Assembly (NCBI GenBank): GCA_963204995.1
Contig: CAUJKL010000395.1
Span: forward strand, 1 to 32,055
Length of the DNA: 32,055 nt
Reading direction: 5' to 3'
Origin: Planctomycetota bacterium
GTDB taxonomy: Bacteria; Planctomycetota; Planctomycetia; Pirellulales; Pirellulaceae
This document shows, one piece after another, positions 23,607 through 32,055 of the stretch. The position numbers and the translations under genes are program-made. The notes below the pieces were generated by a model. It was given only the letters and a program-made list of their open reading frames with translations. It did no database searches and was not told the origin of the DNA. Position 1 is the first letter of the stretch, and every line of letters starts with the position of its first letter.

Positions 23607-25058
23607 ATGACGAAGCAATCCATCAGAAGTTTTGTGATCACTGTTGTGGTTCTTGTCGCCTTCCCAACCGTCGTTCAAGCGGCTGGGGCAAAGAAGCCCA
23701 ACTTCATCGTCGTCTATTGCGATAACCTCGGCTATGGCGACATCGAACCGTTCGGCTCGACGCTGCACCGGACTCCCAACCTTAACCGCATGGCGAGGGA
23801 AGGCCGAAAGTTCACGCACTTCTGTGTTACGGCGGGAGTCTGCACGCCGTCGCGTGCGAGCATCGTGACCGGCTGCTATTCACAGCGAGTCGGCATGCAT
23901 CTGAACGATCGTGATGGCTGGGTGCTGCGGCCGGTGTCGCCTTATGGGCTGCACCCCGAGGAAGTGACGATCGCCGAAGTGCTCAAGCAACAGGGATACG
24001 CTACCGCGATCGTGGGGAAATGGCATCTGGGTGATCAGCCGGAATTCCTGGCGACGCGCCAGGGCTTCGACTGGTTCTTTGGCGTTCCGTATTCCGACGA
24101 CATGACCGAGCGAGTCTGGGACCAGGACGGCTCGCATTGGCCGCCCCTGCCGCTGATGGAGAATGAAACGGTCATCGAAGCTCCCTGCGATCGAGACGGT
24201 CTTACACGGCGATACACCGAGCGGGCGATGCAGTGGATCGCCGCGCACCAGGACGAGCCGTTCTTTCTTTACTTTCCGCACGCCATGCCGGGCAGCACCA
24301 AGACGCCGTTTTCGAGTCCGGCCTTCAAAGGCAAGAGCAAGAACGGACCCTGGGGCGATTCGATCGAGGAACTCGATTGGTCGATGGGCGTGATGTTGGA
24401 TCAATTGGTGGAACTCGGCATCGCGGAAAACACTTTTGTGATCTGGACATCCGATAACGGAGCGCCGATCAACAGCGATCCGACAGACCTCAGCCGCGGC
24501 TCGAATCTGCCGCTGCACGGCCGTGGCTACACGACCAGCGAGGGCGCGTTTCGTGTGCCGACCATTGTCTGGCAGCCGGGAACGGTGCCCGCCGGCACTG
24601 TGTGCGAAGAACTGGCAACCACGATGGACTTGCTGCCCACGTTCGCGAAACTCGCCGGCGGCGGCCCACCGTCAGGCCGCAAGATCGACGGACACGACAT
24701 CGCGCCGCTGCTGTTTGGCGAACCGAACGCCAACACGCCTTATGAAGCTTTCTACTATTACCATCAGGATCAGTTGCAAGCCGTTCGCTCCGGTCCCTGG
24801 AAAATGTTTCTCCCGGTCGCTGCGACTGCCGGACATCCGCATTTCAACAAGAATCAGAAGCCGGAGACCTTGTTGTTCAACGTGGTCGAAGACATTGCTA
24901 GCCAGCACAACGTCGCCGCCGAGCATCCCGACATCGTCGCTAGGCTCAACCGATTCGCCGAACAGGCACGCGCCGATCTCGGTGACAAGGACAAACGCGG
25001 CCAAGGCCAACGCGCGATCGGAAAGGCCGCGCACGTTTCGCCGCGTTTGTTGGAGTAG
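23607..25058 (+). CDS. Exported formylglycine-dependent sulfatase (S1 family)
   Basis: A 483-aa exported type I sulfatase. The signal peptide is VITVVVLVAFPTVVQA. The formylglycine motif is C79-T-P-S-R (VCTPSRASIVTG); Cys79 is oxidised to formylglycine in active enzymes. GKWHLGD supplies the conserved Lys and His, and TSDNGAP the C-terminal metal-binding Asp-Asn. The first metal motif reads CDNLGYGD, with Asn40 in place of the second Asp, a variant I regard as common in planctomycete sulfatases. Late residues YYYHQDQLQAVRSGPWKMFLP match the family C-terminal subdomain. It should hydrolyse a sulfate ester in the periplasm or outside the cell; the carbohydrate or lipid substrate cannot be read from sequence. 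The SUMF1 domain at 1278-5072 is not a convincing activator, so a separate FGE is expected elsewhere in the genome. Confidence 0.92.
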   Translation: MTKQSIRSFVITVVVLVAFPTVVQAAGAKKPNFIVVYCDNLGYGDIEPFGSTLHRTPNLNRMAREGRKFTHFCVTAGVCTPSRASIVTGCYSQRVGMHLNDRDGWVLRPVSPYGLHPEEVTIAEVLKQQGYATAIVGKWHLGDQPEFLATRQGFDWFFGVPYSDDMTERVWDQDGSHWPPLPLMENETVIEAPCDRDGLTRRYTERAMQWIAAHQDEPFFLYFPHAMPGSTKTPFSSPAFKGKSKNGPWGDSIEELDWSMGVMLDQLVELGIAENTFVIWTSDNGAPINSDPTDLSRGSNLPLHGRGYTTSEGAFRVPTIVWQPGTVPAGTVCEELATTMDLLPTFAKLAGGGPPSGRKIDGHDIAPLLFGEPNANTPYEAFYYYHQDQLQAVRSGPWKMFLPVAATAGHPHFNKNQKPETLLFNVVEDIASQHNVAAEHPDIVARLNRFAEQARADLGDKDKRGQGQRAIGKAAHVSPRLLE

Positions 25059-25152
25059 TCCACATCCTGAGTCGGCTCGTGTACCACTTCGGTATGGAAG
25101 TTTTCGGCTAGAGCCGCAATTCACAACAGGAGAATGAGAAAGGAAAGTCGTT

Positions 25153-26463
25153 ATGTGCAACACGAGACTATGTTGGAAACCGATCGTCTGTTTTTGTGTC
25201 GCGGCTTGTCTCGGCAGCGCGCTTGCCGCCGAGACACTCGGGCAGGAACTGCTCACCGCCGCAGGGAAACCGGCGGAAGGGCCGCTGGATGTTTTCTTGG
25301 GTCAGCCGTTCTTCGACATGCAGGTCGTTTTCGATGGAGGAAACGACGTTCGCGAGCCGTACCTGGCGATTGCCGTCGACGGAACGCTGCTGGCAGTGCG
25401 CAACTACAAGAAACAGCTTCGGCGCAGTGAGGACGGCGGACGGACTTGGGGTGACATCATCGACGTGCCAATCGCCCATTCGGACAGCAACATGATTGTC
25501 GATGACAACACCGGCGAGATCATGTCAGTGCGAATGTGGGACGGCGCGGATAGGGTGTTTCGCAGCACCGACGGCGGCCAGACCTGGACGGAAGAAAAAA
25601 TCACCGTCAAGCCCAACAAGTTGATGAAACGGTTCGAGGAAACGGGTGAGAAGAAGCGGGTCACCAAGGGAGCGTCGGACCAGAGCGGCACGTACTACCT
25701 GCACGCCAATGCCAGCGAAGCGGGTGTCACGCTCCGCCACGGGGAACACCAGGGGCGGCTGTTGGTAAGTGCCACCTTCCGACCACACGCCAAAGCCCAT
25801 CCGTCCGATCGAGAGCCTGCCGACGCGCTTTTCAGTTGCGCCATTTTCAGTGACGATCATGGAGCCACTTGGCAGGTCAGCGACTTCTTTCCGGAAGGGT
25901 TCACCGAGGAAGCGGCCTTGGTCGAGTTGCACGACGGCCGAGTCTACTACAACTCCCGCAGCCACAGCGGGTATTACGACAAGGGTTCGGCCCGTCAGTT
26001 ACGCCCGGACGAAACCTTGCGACGCGAAGCCTGGAGCAGCGACGGCGGCCGGACCTGGACAGACCTGCGTATCAGCCAGGTGCTGCCGGACGGTGGTGGA
26101 TACGGCCGAGGCTATGGAATGAAAGGCGGGTTGACACGCTTGCCCGTGAACGGCCGGGACATTTTGATTTTTAGCAACGCGGATACGGCCGGAGGAGACC
26201 GGAAGAAGATGACCGTGTGGGCCAGTTTCGACGGTGCCCAGACCTGGCCCGTGAAGCGCCTCGTCTATGCCCCGCACGGTGCCTATTCGTCATTGGTGGC
26301 CGGACGCCCGGGCACACCCAGCGAAGGCCGGATCTACCTGCTGTTCGAAGGCGGGGCGGACGGTCGGTACTCCGCCATGCAGGTCGCTCGTTTCAATCTG
26401 TCCTGGATCCTCGCAGGGGAACGGACGGGCAGCGGTCAAGTGCCAGAGTGGGTTCTTCCGTAA
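25153..26463 (+). CDS. Exported Asp-box (sialidase-like) protein
   Basis: A 436-aa protein. The N-terminus MCNTRLCWKPIVCFCVAACLGSALA is a Sec signal; AGGAAAG precedes the ATG. Five Asp boxes are visible: SEDGGRTW, STDGGQTW, SDDHGATW, SSDGGRTW and a partial SFDGAQTW. VREPYLAIAVDGTLLAV near residue 60 resembles the Arg-Ile-Pro entry of sialidases and keeps the arginine, so of the three Asp-box proteins here this one is closest to a real sialidase. RLLVSATFRPH, VELHDGRVYYNSRSHSG and GAYSSLV also resemble sialidase core strands. The substrate could be a sialic acid, a related nonulosonate or another acidic glycan. It lies 94 bp after the sulfatase and 132 bp before the next Asp-box gene. Confidence 0.83.
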   Translation: MCNTRLCWKPIVCFCVAACLGSALAAETLGQELLTAAGKPAEGPLDVFLGQPFFDMQVVFDGGNDVREPYLAIAVDGTLLAVRNYKKQLRRSEDGGRTWGDIIDVPIAHSDSNMIVDDNTGEIMSVRMWDGADRVFRSTDGGQTWTEEKITVKPNKLMKRFEETGEKKRVTKGASDQSGTYYLHANASEAGVTLRHGEHQGRLLVSATFRPHAKAHPSDREPADALFSCAIFSDDHGATWQVSDFFPEGFTEEAALVELHDGRVYYNSRSHSGYYDKGSARQLRPDETLRREAWSSDGGRTWTDLRISQVLPDGGGYGRGYGMKGGLTRLPVNGRDILIFSNADTAGGDRKKMTVWASFDGAQTWPVKRLVYAPHGAYSSLVAGRPGTPSEGRIYLLFEGGADGRYSAMQVARFNLSWILAGERTGSGQVPEWVLP

Positions 26464-26595
26464 CCATGAAGTTCAGACGCGACCATCGCCTCTCGGAGCA
26501 ATTAGACTGCATACGATCGCTGCCGACCTCACCCGATCTCGCCGCGAATCGATCGACCGTATTCACCCTTCCTCACCACCACCAGGAGCGCAACG

Positions 26596-27771
26596 ATGAA
26601 TTCAAAACTGACCCGCCGCGAAATGCTCACCTCGACCGCGGCTGCCACGGCGCTGGCCACGTTCGGCATCCCTCGCCCAGCGTTGGCTGCACCGCAAGCC
26701 AAGGTACACTCGACACAAGTCATCAGCCCGGATCCCAAGCTTTATTGCGGCTGGCCGACGGTTGCCCGGCGCAAGAACGGGCAACTCATGGTCTCTTGGT
26801 CGGGCGGGCGCGAAGCTCATGTGTGCCCCTTCGGTCGCGTGGAGCTCATGATGTCCGACGATGAAGCGAAGACGTGGAGCCCGACCAAGGTGGTCCGCGA
26901 CGGCCCCATCGACGACCGCGACTCGGGCTGCGTCGAGACCGACAAGGGCACGCTCCTGGTCACCACCTTCACCTCGCTGGCCTACGTGCCGGGCCTGAAG
27001 AAGGCCGAGGCAATCGAACCCGGGCAACCGGGCGCTTGGGCCCCCGATCGTCTGAAGCGATGGAAGGACGTGCATTACGCCCTGAGCGACGAACAGCGTC
27101 AACAAGAACTGGGCGTGTGGATGCTCCGCTCGACCGACGGCGGCCAAACCTTTTCCAAGCCGTACGACTGTTTGGTCAACAGCCCTCACGGCCCGATCCA
27201 GCTCTCCGACGGGCACCAACTGTACGCTGGCAAGGATCTGTGGCGAGGTGGCTGGGTCGGCGTGTGTGAAAGCCGCGACGATGGCCAAACGTGGAAACGG
27301 CTGGCCGAGATCCCCACGCGGGAAGGCGACCAGCAGCAAAACTACCACGAGTTGCACGCCATCGAGTGTCCCAGCGGTCGAATCATCGCTCAGATCCGCA
27401 ACCACAATAAACAAAATTCCGGCGAGACACTTCAGACCGAGTCGGAAGACCACGGCACGACGTGGACCGTTCCCCATTCGATCGGCGTCTGGGGTCTGCC
27501 CTCCCACCTGATGCGTCTGGCCGACGGACGCATCCTGATGACCTATGGTCACCGCCGGCCTCCGTACGGAAACCAGGCTCGCGTGAGTGAGGACGAAGGC
27601 CGCACGTGGTCGGAGGCGATGATCATCTCGGGCGACGGCACCGGCGGCGACCTGGGGTATCCCTCCACCGTGCAACTTGGCGACGGATCGCTGTTGAGCG
27701 TGTGGTACGAAAAGCTCAAGACCTCCCCGCAGGCCGTACTCCGGCAGGCCCGCTGGACGCTCGAGGATTAG
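26596..27771 (+). CDS. Tat-exported Asp-box (sialidase-like) protein
   Basis: A 391-aa protein with a twin-arginine-type signal (TRREMLTSTAAATALATFG, then ALA). The propeller follows with Asp boxes SDDEAKTW, STDGGQTF, SRDDGQTW, SEDHGTTW and SEDEGRTW. The entry strand reads YCGWPTVARRKNGQLMVSW, without the sialidase Arg-Ile-Pro. GGAG lies about ten bases before the ATG. Tat export is unusual beside the Sec signals of the other two Asp-box paralogues and hints at a cofactor, a folded complex, or export together with the Tat oxidoreductase at 18910. The function is an inferred glycoside hydrolase or lyase; the substrate is unknown. It ends the run of catabolic-looking genes; a hairpin with a T-tract follows. 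Confidence 0.82.
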   Translation: MNSKLTRREMLTSTAAATALATFGIPRPALAAPQAKVHSTQVISPDPKLYCGWPTVARRKNGQLMVSWSGGREAHVCPFGRVELMMSDDEAKTWSPTKVVRDGPIDDRDSGCVETDKGTLLVTTFTSLAYVPGLKKAEAIEPGQPGAWAPDRLKRWKDVHYALSDEQRQQELGVWMLRSTDGGQTFSKPYDCLVNSPHGPIQLSDGHQLYAGKDLWRGGWVGVCESRDDGQTWKRLAEIPTREGDQQQNYHELHAIECPSGRIIAQIRNHNKQNSGETLQTESEDHGTTWTVPHSIGVWGLPSHLMRLADGRILMTYGHRRPPYGNQARVSEDEGRTWSEAMIISGDGTGGDLGYPSTVQLGDGSLLSVWYEKLKTSPQAVLRQARWTLED

Positions 27772-27785
27772 CTGCCGGTTTTCCC

Positions 27786-27851
27786 GTGGCGTATGCTTCT
27801 AGCTTGCGGTGGGTCGCGGCATCGCGAGCTGGAAACCTTACCCACTTTTTT
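27786..27851 (+). terminator. Imperfect inverted repeat with T-tract, possible terminator
   Basis: Outer arms 27786-27807 and 27824-27845 are imperfect inverted copies (about 15 of 22 positions). Within it GTGGGT (27809-27814) pairs with ACCCAC (27840-27845), which is followed directly by six T residues; a CGCG-GCAT-CGCG hairpin sits in the loop. It lies just after the last Asp-box gene. The stem is short for a strong terminator. Confidence 0.4.
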
Positions 27852-27951
27852 CCAACGATGCGCGATCGCTAGACATGGCCGCGGTTGATCGCAATTGGTT
27901 CTTCGACAGACAAAACGTTGACTCACAAGACTTTCCGAAGTTTAATCGTAG

Positions 27952-27969
27952 GGCGGCAGCATCGCCGCC
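27952..27969 (+). other. GC-rich hairpin in leader of the DUF1559 gene
   Basis: GGCGGC-AGCATC-GCCGCC forms a perfect six-base-pair stem 28 bp before the ATG at 27998. There is no T-tract. It may affect translation or mRNA stability, or be a remnant of a palindromic repeat. The rest of 27852-27951 shows no gene or clear signal. Confidence 0.4.
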
Positions 27970-27997
27970 TCGAATGTTACCTTGAGGAGACTGAGAC

Positions 27998-28882
27998 ATG
28001 GCTACTCGGCGAAGCACGACTGGGGGGCGCAAGACAGGCTTCACGCTTGTCGAGCTCTTGGTGGTGATCGCGATCATTGGCATCTTGGTGGCGTTATTGC
28101 TGCCGGCGGTCCAGGCAGCACGGGAAGCAGCTCGCCGCACGCAGTGTACGAACAATCTCAAGCAGCTCGCCCTTGCTCTGCACAATCACCACGACACCTA
28201 CAAACGTTTCCCGAACGCCTATGTGTTGAAGAATTACCCAGGCGGCACTGGCGATTTCGGGGTCATGCCGCATCTGTTCCCGTTCATGGAGGCGACGGCC
28301 CTGCACGACCAACTGAATCCAGGGGACTACCTCGTGCCTATTCCTACCGTCAACGCGACGACGCAGTCCAAGCTGTCTGGCCTGATTTGCCCCAGCGACC
28401 CCACCGGGCACCTCAACCCGAACGCTTCGAATGACGGCAAGTGCAACTACTTGGCCAGTGCCCAGATCTGCGTCGCCACCTCACCGACTGCGGCGGTCAC
28501 GATTCGGATGGCGGGCATCACCGACGGTACCAGTAACACTTTTCTGATCGGCGAACGCGACATGAAGGACGGGATCGGCGCGATTTGGATCGGGCGGCGA
28601 AATGGCATCACGGATGCCGTGGCGTACGCCCGCGGAGATCTGCCCTTGAATACCAAATGGGCGGGCGGCTCCGATCCTCTCTGCACGCGACATGCCTGGA
28701 CGAGCAAGCATCCCGGCGGAGCGAACCTTGCCCTCGCCGACGCCTCCGTCCGCTTCATCGCAGAGACCATTGAAAGTCACGCCGGATACACCGCAAGCTG
28801 TTCCGGAGCCGTCAATACGGCAGACTTCTTGTACCAGAATTTGTACCGCCGCGATGACGGTCGGCCGGTGACGATTCCGTAG
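27998..28882 (+). CDS. DUF1559 protein with type IV pilin-like N-terminus
   Basis: A 294-aa protein with a textbook prepilin/pseudopilin signal: a basic leader, then G14[33 protein letters not shown], with cleavage expected after Gly14 and N-methylation of Phe15. DUF1559 follows ([23 protein letters not shown], then [19 protein letters not shown], and near the C-terminus [17 protein letters not shown], the H-x9-DG-like signature with Asp-Ala for Asp-Gly). These proteins are found in great numbers in planctomycetes and are thought to be surface or secretion pseudopilins; their role is not established. GAGGAG is close to the ATG. The short lipoprotein gene follows after 32 bp, the usual pairing. 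Confidence 0.93.
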   Translation: MATRRSTTGGRKTGFTLVELLVVIAIIGILVALLLPAVQAAREAARRTQCTNNLKQLALALHNHHDTYKRFPNAYVLKNYPGGTGDFGVMPHLFPFMEATALHDQLNPGDYLVPIPTVNATTQSKLSGLICPSDPTGHLNPNASNDGKCNYLASAQICVATSPTAAVTIRMAGITDGTSNTFLIGERDMKDGIGAIWIGRRNGITDAVAYARGDLPLNTKWAGGSDPLCTRHAWTSKHPGGANLALADASVRFIAETIESHAGYTASCSGAVNTADFLYQNLYRRDDGRPVTIP

Positions 28883-28914
28883 CCACCACCGTGTCCGCAG
28901 GAGAGGAACTGTTG

Positions 28915-29346
28915 ATGAGACTTCCAATAAAAATGACGACTTGGCTAACGGCGGGGCTGACGGCCGGGCTGGTGATGGTGTTCGTCGGCTGTGGCTCGCC
29001 CGACCAAGTGTTGATCGAGGGCCGCGTGACCTTGGACGGCCAGCCGGTCGGACCGGGCAGTATCGTCTTCTTGCCCGAGACTGGCGGCGAAGCCACGAAA
29101 TTCGCCGCTCCGATCGAAGACGGCCAGTATCGGATCGGGACGGAACGCGGTGCCAAGCCGGGCACGTTTCGCGTGGAGATCAGTTGGTCGAAGAAGACGG
29201 GCCGACAACTGCCTTCCGCGGATCCCGGCATCATGATGGACGAAACGCAGGAGGCGATTCCGCCACTGTACAACACCCAGACAACGCTCGTCCGGGAGAT
29301 CAAGCCAGGGGAAAACACCCACGATTTCGACTTGCAGCTCCAGTGA
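28915..29346 (+). CDS. Small lipoprotein with transthyretin/carboxypeptidase-regulatory-like domain
   Basis: A 143-aa protein. AGGAGAGG upstream supports the start at 28915 rather than the in-frame ATG at 28891. A hydrophobic signal (LTAGLTAGLVMVFVGC) ends in Cys26, a probable lipidation site. The mature part is one beta-sandwich: VLIEGRVTLDGQPVGPGSIVFLP, then DGQYRIGTERGAKPGTFRVEI and a C-terminal NTHDFDLQL strand. This matches the carboxypeptidase-regulatory-like/transthyretin-like lipoproteins that regularly follow DUF1559 genes in planctomycetes. It probably sits on a membrane facing the periplasm or cell surface with the pseudopilin. No enzyme activity is expected. Confidence 0.85.
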   Translation: MRLPIKMTTWLTAGLTAGLVMVFVGCGSPDQVLIEGRVTLDGQPVGPGSIVFLPETGGEATKFAAPIEDGQYRIGTERGAKPGTFRVEISWSKKTGRQLPSADPGIMMDETQEAIPPLYNTQTTLVREIKPGENTHDFDLQLQ

Positions 29347-29439
29347 GCATCACTTCAGCCACGTGGGCACAGCGGTCGCCGTGTGCGAGCGATCGCCGCG
29401 CGCCGTGTGCTTCGACGGCGACAGTCGTCAAGATGCATT

Positions 29440-32055
29440 CTAGTTGCCTGATGCCTGCGTGGCGGCTGCACTTGCGCCAGCAATGAACGCCATGATGTCG
29501 GCACAGTCCTGGATGGTCAGCTCCTTCTCCATGCCGTCGGGCATCATCGACTTGCCGGTGCTCTGCATGACTTCGACTTCGTTGCGGAGGACGACTTGCT
29601 GCTTGCTTTCGGGACCAAGCAAGGTGATGCTGTTGCCGGTTTCGGAAGCCAACATGCCCGTGTAGCTCAACCCGTCCACGGTGATCACAGTGTAGTTGAG
29701 GTACTTGGGTTCCACGGCCTGACTGGGATCGAAGATCGCGGCGAGCAGAGACTGCGGTGTCTTGTTCGTCAGCGAAAGCAGGTTCGGGCCGACCTCGTGC
29801 CCCTTCTCGCCGATCTTGTGACACTTGCCACACTTGGTGTCGAATAGCGCCGTGCCGCGCTGGAGATCACCAGCCGTTGTCGCCGCGACACCAAACCGGG
29901 CGAGCACTTCCTGGCGATCGGCGGTGCTGGCCAAAGCCAATAGCTTTTCTAGTCTGGCACTCAAGTCCGCTTCCTTGCGAGTTGCCAGACGCTGCCGCGT
30001 GGCGATGTCGATATCCGCCGAGACAACGTTCCCCTTCTCCATGTTGTCCAGAAGTACCTCAACCCAGTCCTTGCGAGTTGCCAGTACCGAGAGTATTTGT
30101 GCGCGTCGTGCTGGGCCGTGGCCTTTCCAATTGGCCAGCATCACGTCGGCAACTTCGCGACTTCGCAGCCTCGCCAAATGCGAAACGACAGCGTCTTGAA
30201 TCGCGACCGGAGTTTGTGGGACGAGCAACTCTCCCAGGGCGCGAAGATCTTCGCGCAGCTGATTCTTCTGCTGGGCAAACAGCCGCACCGCCGACGCGCG
30301 AACGGTTTGGTCGACGTCATCGTTCACGGCATACTCGTGCGCCGCAGAGATGATGGCCCCAATCTGCGTGGACACTGCGGCGTCACCGAGTGACTCAATG
30401 GCTAGGTCATGCCGTGCGAGTGCGTCGAGCAAGTCAGCGACCGCGGCGAACTGCCATGCGGCAAACTTCCCGTCTCGATTCTTGCTCACCTCTTGAACCG
30501 CCGTGGCGATGGCCTCGTGATGCTTCAGGTCTACAGCCAAGGCGAGCAAGCGACCGGTCATGTCGTCCGTCTGTTCGCCATCGGCACGCGCGGCGATCGC
30601 CGTGGCTAGTGCTTCGGCGATGTTCGTTTTGTTAAGGGAACTCATCACCCCCGCGTTGATATACGCGTCCTGCGGATCGTTCAGGGCGAGTCGGACCAGC
30701 GCCTCGCCGATTCGCGGGTCTTGCCATTGGCCCAGCGAGCAGGCGACCTGTAATCGCACTTTGGCATCGGCGTCATGGGCGAGCGGCAGCACAAAGCCGA
30801 TCAACTCGGGATGTTGTGGCGCGAGCGGTTCGGCCAGCCGCACAGCGTTCCGGCGGACACCGGGGTGAGGATCACGCAACGCACGCTCCAGCACATCCAC
30901 GTTCAACGCGTTCAATCCGTCGAGCGTGCAAAGAGCATGCAACCTTGCCAACGCCACGTCGCTGCCAGCAGCCAACTTGGTGAGCGGAGGCAAGGCGTTC
31001 GCATCCTGGCGTTCGACGAGCAATTGCTGCGCGACATCACGCTGCCAGCCGTTGGGGCTTTCCAGTTGTGCGACAAGTTGCTCGACGTTCATGCTGCTGA
31101 GTTGTGGAACCTGTCGCGGAGACGTGCCCTGCGGATAGATGCGATAAATCCGACCGCGATCGTCGCCCGAGCGAAAATACGGTTTGAGTTCTTCTTGGCC
31201 GGCTTTCGGCAACCATTGCGGGTGCTCGATCATATAGCGATACATATCCACGATCCACAGCGCTCCATCCGGGCCGGTTCGCGCCATGACGGGTCGGCAC
31301 CAGCGATCTGCCGAGGCGAAGAACTCAGACTGCTGTTCCTCCTGAGCACGCTCCGCGTGAAAACTGACGCCGTCGTCGCGCAGCACTGCATGATGCACGA
31401 GGTTGTGAAACGGTTCGCAGGTAAACGAGTGCTGAGTGTCGCCGCCGCCGAACAGCAATTCATCGCGATAGATCATGGCCGAACAGGCGGAGGTGAAATG
31501 TCCCGACTGTTCAAAGCTGTGAAATCGTTTCTCCGAAGTGACTGGATACACTTTCGGATTGGCTGGCAGCAGCAGTTGCTTCCGTGGATCGGGCGGAGCG
31601 ATGTGTGGATTGCGCCGCGTGTAGTAGTCCTCCAAAACGTAGTGCCACAGCGGGTAACTGTTTTGCTCGCCGAACCAGTTGCCCCAGTCATCTCGATTGC
31701 GACCAAACTGCGATGGACCGGCAAGTGGGTCGAGTAGTCCGGCATCAGGACGGATGCGAAAGTCTCGACCGCCCACGTGAATCATCGCCTCGCTCTTGGC
31801 GGCACGAATCTTCGTGTCTGCGGCGTAACCTCCGTGATGACTGCCGAGGGCGCAGTAGATCCAGTTGTCTAATCCGTAACGCAGCCCGTTGACCCGCAGT
31901 TGCTGATTGCCTTCAAAGAAACCGGAGTAGAGCGTCTCACGCACATCGGCCTTCCCGTCGCCGTCGCTGTCTTCCGCATAGAAGATCTCCGGCGCGGCGG
32001 TCACGAGCACTCCCTTGTTCCAAGGCAACACGCCGGTGGGAAAGTTGATGCCGTC
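29440..32055 (-). CDS. PVC-type haem-binding CxxCH protein (5' end beyond window)
   Basis: The frame runs to the right edge without a convincing start; the eight codons before the GTG at 32031 continue the family sequence (DGINFPTG), so the gene is cut by the window. About 870 residues are visible. The N-terminal part is the membrane-bound dehydrogenase/PQQ-like propeller of PVC proteins (FYAEDSDGDGKADVRETLYSGF, GLDNWIYCALGSHHGG, GPDGALWIVDMYRYMIEHPQW). A long alpha-helical HEAT-like repeat region follows (LRDPHPGVRRNAVRLAEPL, RLQVACSLGQWQDPRIGEALV). The C-terminal cytochrome domain has one CxxCH (KCGKCHKIG, codons at 29818-29832). Such proteins are exported haem proteins, probably for substrate oxidation; substrates are unknown. 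It converges with the lipoprotein gene. The 93-bp gap holds a CGCCGT/ACGGCG hairpin (29401-29420). Confidence 0.9.
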   Translation of the reverse strand, partial: DGINFPTGVLPWNKGVLVTAAPEIFYAEDSDGDGKADVRETLYSGFFEGNQQLRVNGLRYGLDNWIYCALGSHHGGYAADTKIRAAKSEAMIHVGGRDFRIRPDAGLLDPLAGPSQFGRNRDDWGNWFGEQNSYPLWHYVLEDYYTRRNPHIAPPDPRKQLLLPANPKVYPVTSEKRFHSFEQSGHFTSACSAMIYRDELLFGGGDTQHSFTCEPFHNLVHHAVLRDDGVSFHAERAQEEQQSEFFASADRWCRPVMARTGPDGALWIVDMYRYMIEHPQWLPKAGQEELKPYFRSGDDRGRIYRIYPQGTSPRQVPQLSSMNVEQLVAQLESPNGWQRDVAQQLLVERQDANALPPLTKLAAGSDVALARLHALCTLDGLNALNVDVLERALRDPHPGVRRNAVRLAEPLAPQHPELIGFVLPLAHDADAKVRLQVACSLGQWQDPRIGEALVRLALNDPQDAYINAGVMSSLNKTNIAEALATAIAARADGEQTDDMTGRLLALAVDLKHHEAIATAVQEVSKNRDGKFAAWQFAAVADLLDALARHDLAIESLGDAAVSTQIGAIISAAHEYAVNDDVDQTVRASAVRLFAQQKNQLREDLRALGELLVPQTPVAIQDAVVSHLARLRSREVADVMLANWKGHGPARRAQILSVLATRKDWVEVLLDNMEKGNVVSADIDIATRQRLATRKEADLSARLEKLLALASTADRQEVLARFGVAATTAGDLQRGTALFDTKCGKCHKIGEKGHEVGPNLLSLTNKTPQSLLAAIFDPSQAVEPKYLNYTVITVDGLSYTGMLASETGNSITLLGPESKQQVVLRNEVEVMQSTGKSMMPDGMEKELTIQDCADIMAFIAGASAAATQASGN

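Noticed and set aside
20512-27771. All three Asp-box proteins as true sialidases
   Set aside because: Two lack the Arg-Ile-Pro motif, and Asp boxes are structural, not catalytic. Only the fold is supported.
30775-31737. 320-codon plus-strand frame inside the PVC-type gene
   Set aside because: It is antisense to clear family motifs (GPDGALWIVDMYRYMIEHPQW and others); no domain is seen in the plus-strand product.
1-32055. CRISPR arrays, tRNA, rRNA, prophage or transposase genes
   Set aside because: I saw no regularly spaced direct repeats, cloverleaf or rRNA sequence, and no phage or transposase motif in any frame. The repeats seen are palindromic and non-coding.

Overview
The window looks like a piece of a planctomycete chromosome (order Pirellulales or a close relative). 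The evidence is a DUF1559 pseudopilin-like gene followed by a small lipoprotein, a PVC-type CxxCH protein, three large secreted HzsA-related cytochromes, a sulfatase, Asp-box proteins, and intergenic hairpin repeats. GC content is moderately high. I see no phage genes, transposases, CRISPR arrays, rRNA or tRNA.

Layout. (1) Bases 1-1277: the 3' end of an unknown gene, a RES/Xre-type toxin-antitoxin pair on the minus strand, palindromes over the antitoxin start, and a small coding remnant. (2) 1278-8668: two very large exported HzsA-related proteins (1264 aa with a C-terminal SUMF1 domain; 1039 aa with a C-terminal F5/8-type-C-like domain), separated by a hairpin-ended repeat, then a 95-aa membrane protein overlapping the second gene by 4 bp. 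(3) 8761-9381: a minus-strand membrane protein resembling YwiC. (4) 9603-16787: a compact plus-strand run encoding a YncE-like propeller/dihaem protein, a third HzsA-related protein with three CxxCH motifs, a HemN/HemW-like radical SAM enzyme and a flavoprotein with halogenase fingerprints. (5) 16951-18580: a minus-strand Rrf2-family regulator with three cysteines and a corrinoid/UroD-type methyltransferase. An IscR-like palindrome lies upstream of the regulator. (6) 18910-27771: exported catabolic-looking genes: Tat-exported Gfo/Idh/MocA oxidoreductase, three Asp-box (sialidase-like) proteins, a neutral-ceramidase-fold protein and a formylglycine-type sulfatase. (7) 27998-32055: DUF1559 protein, lipoprotein, and a convergent PVC-type haem protein cut by the window end.

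How it may work together. Regions 2 and 4 together encode four exported c-type cytochromes built on beta-propellers. Region 4 adds two cytoplasmic redox enzymes that could modify a small molecule, a haem or a peptide, with an Fe-S/NO-type regulator next door. This is the best candidate for an undescribed system. It is an inference from synteny and motifs; no chemistry is shown. Region 6 looks like an extracytoplasmic locus for attacking a decorated (possibly sulfated) glycoconjugate, but several of its enzymes lack the textbook catalytic residues of their namesakes.
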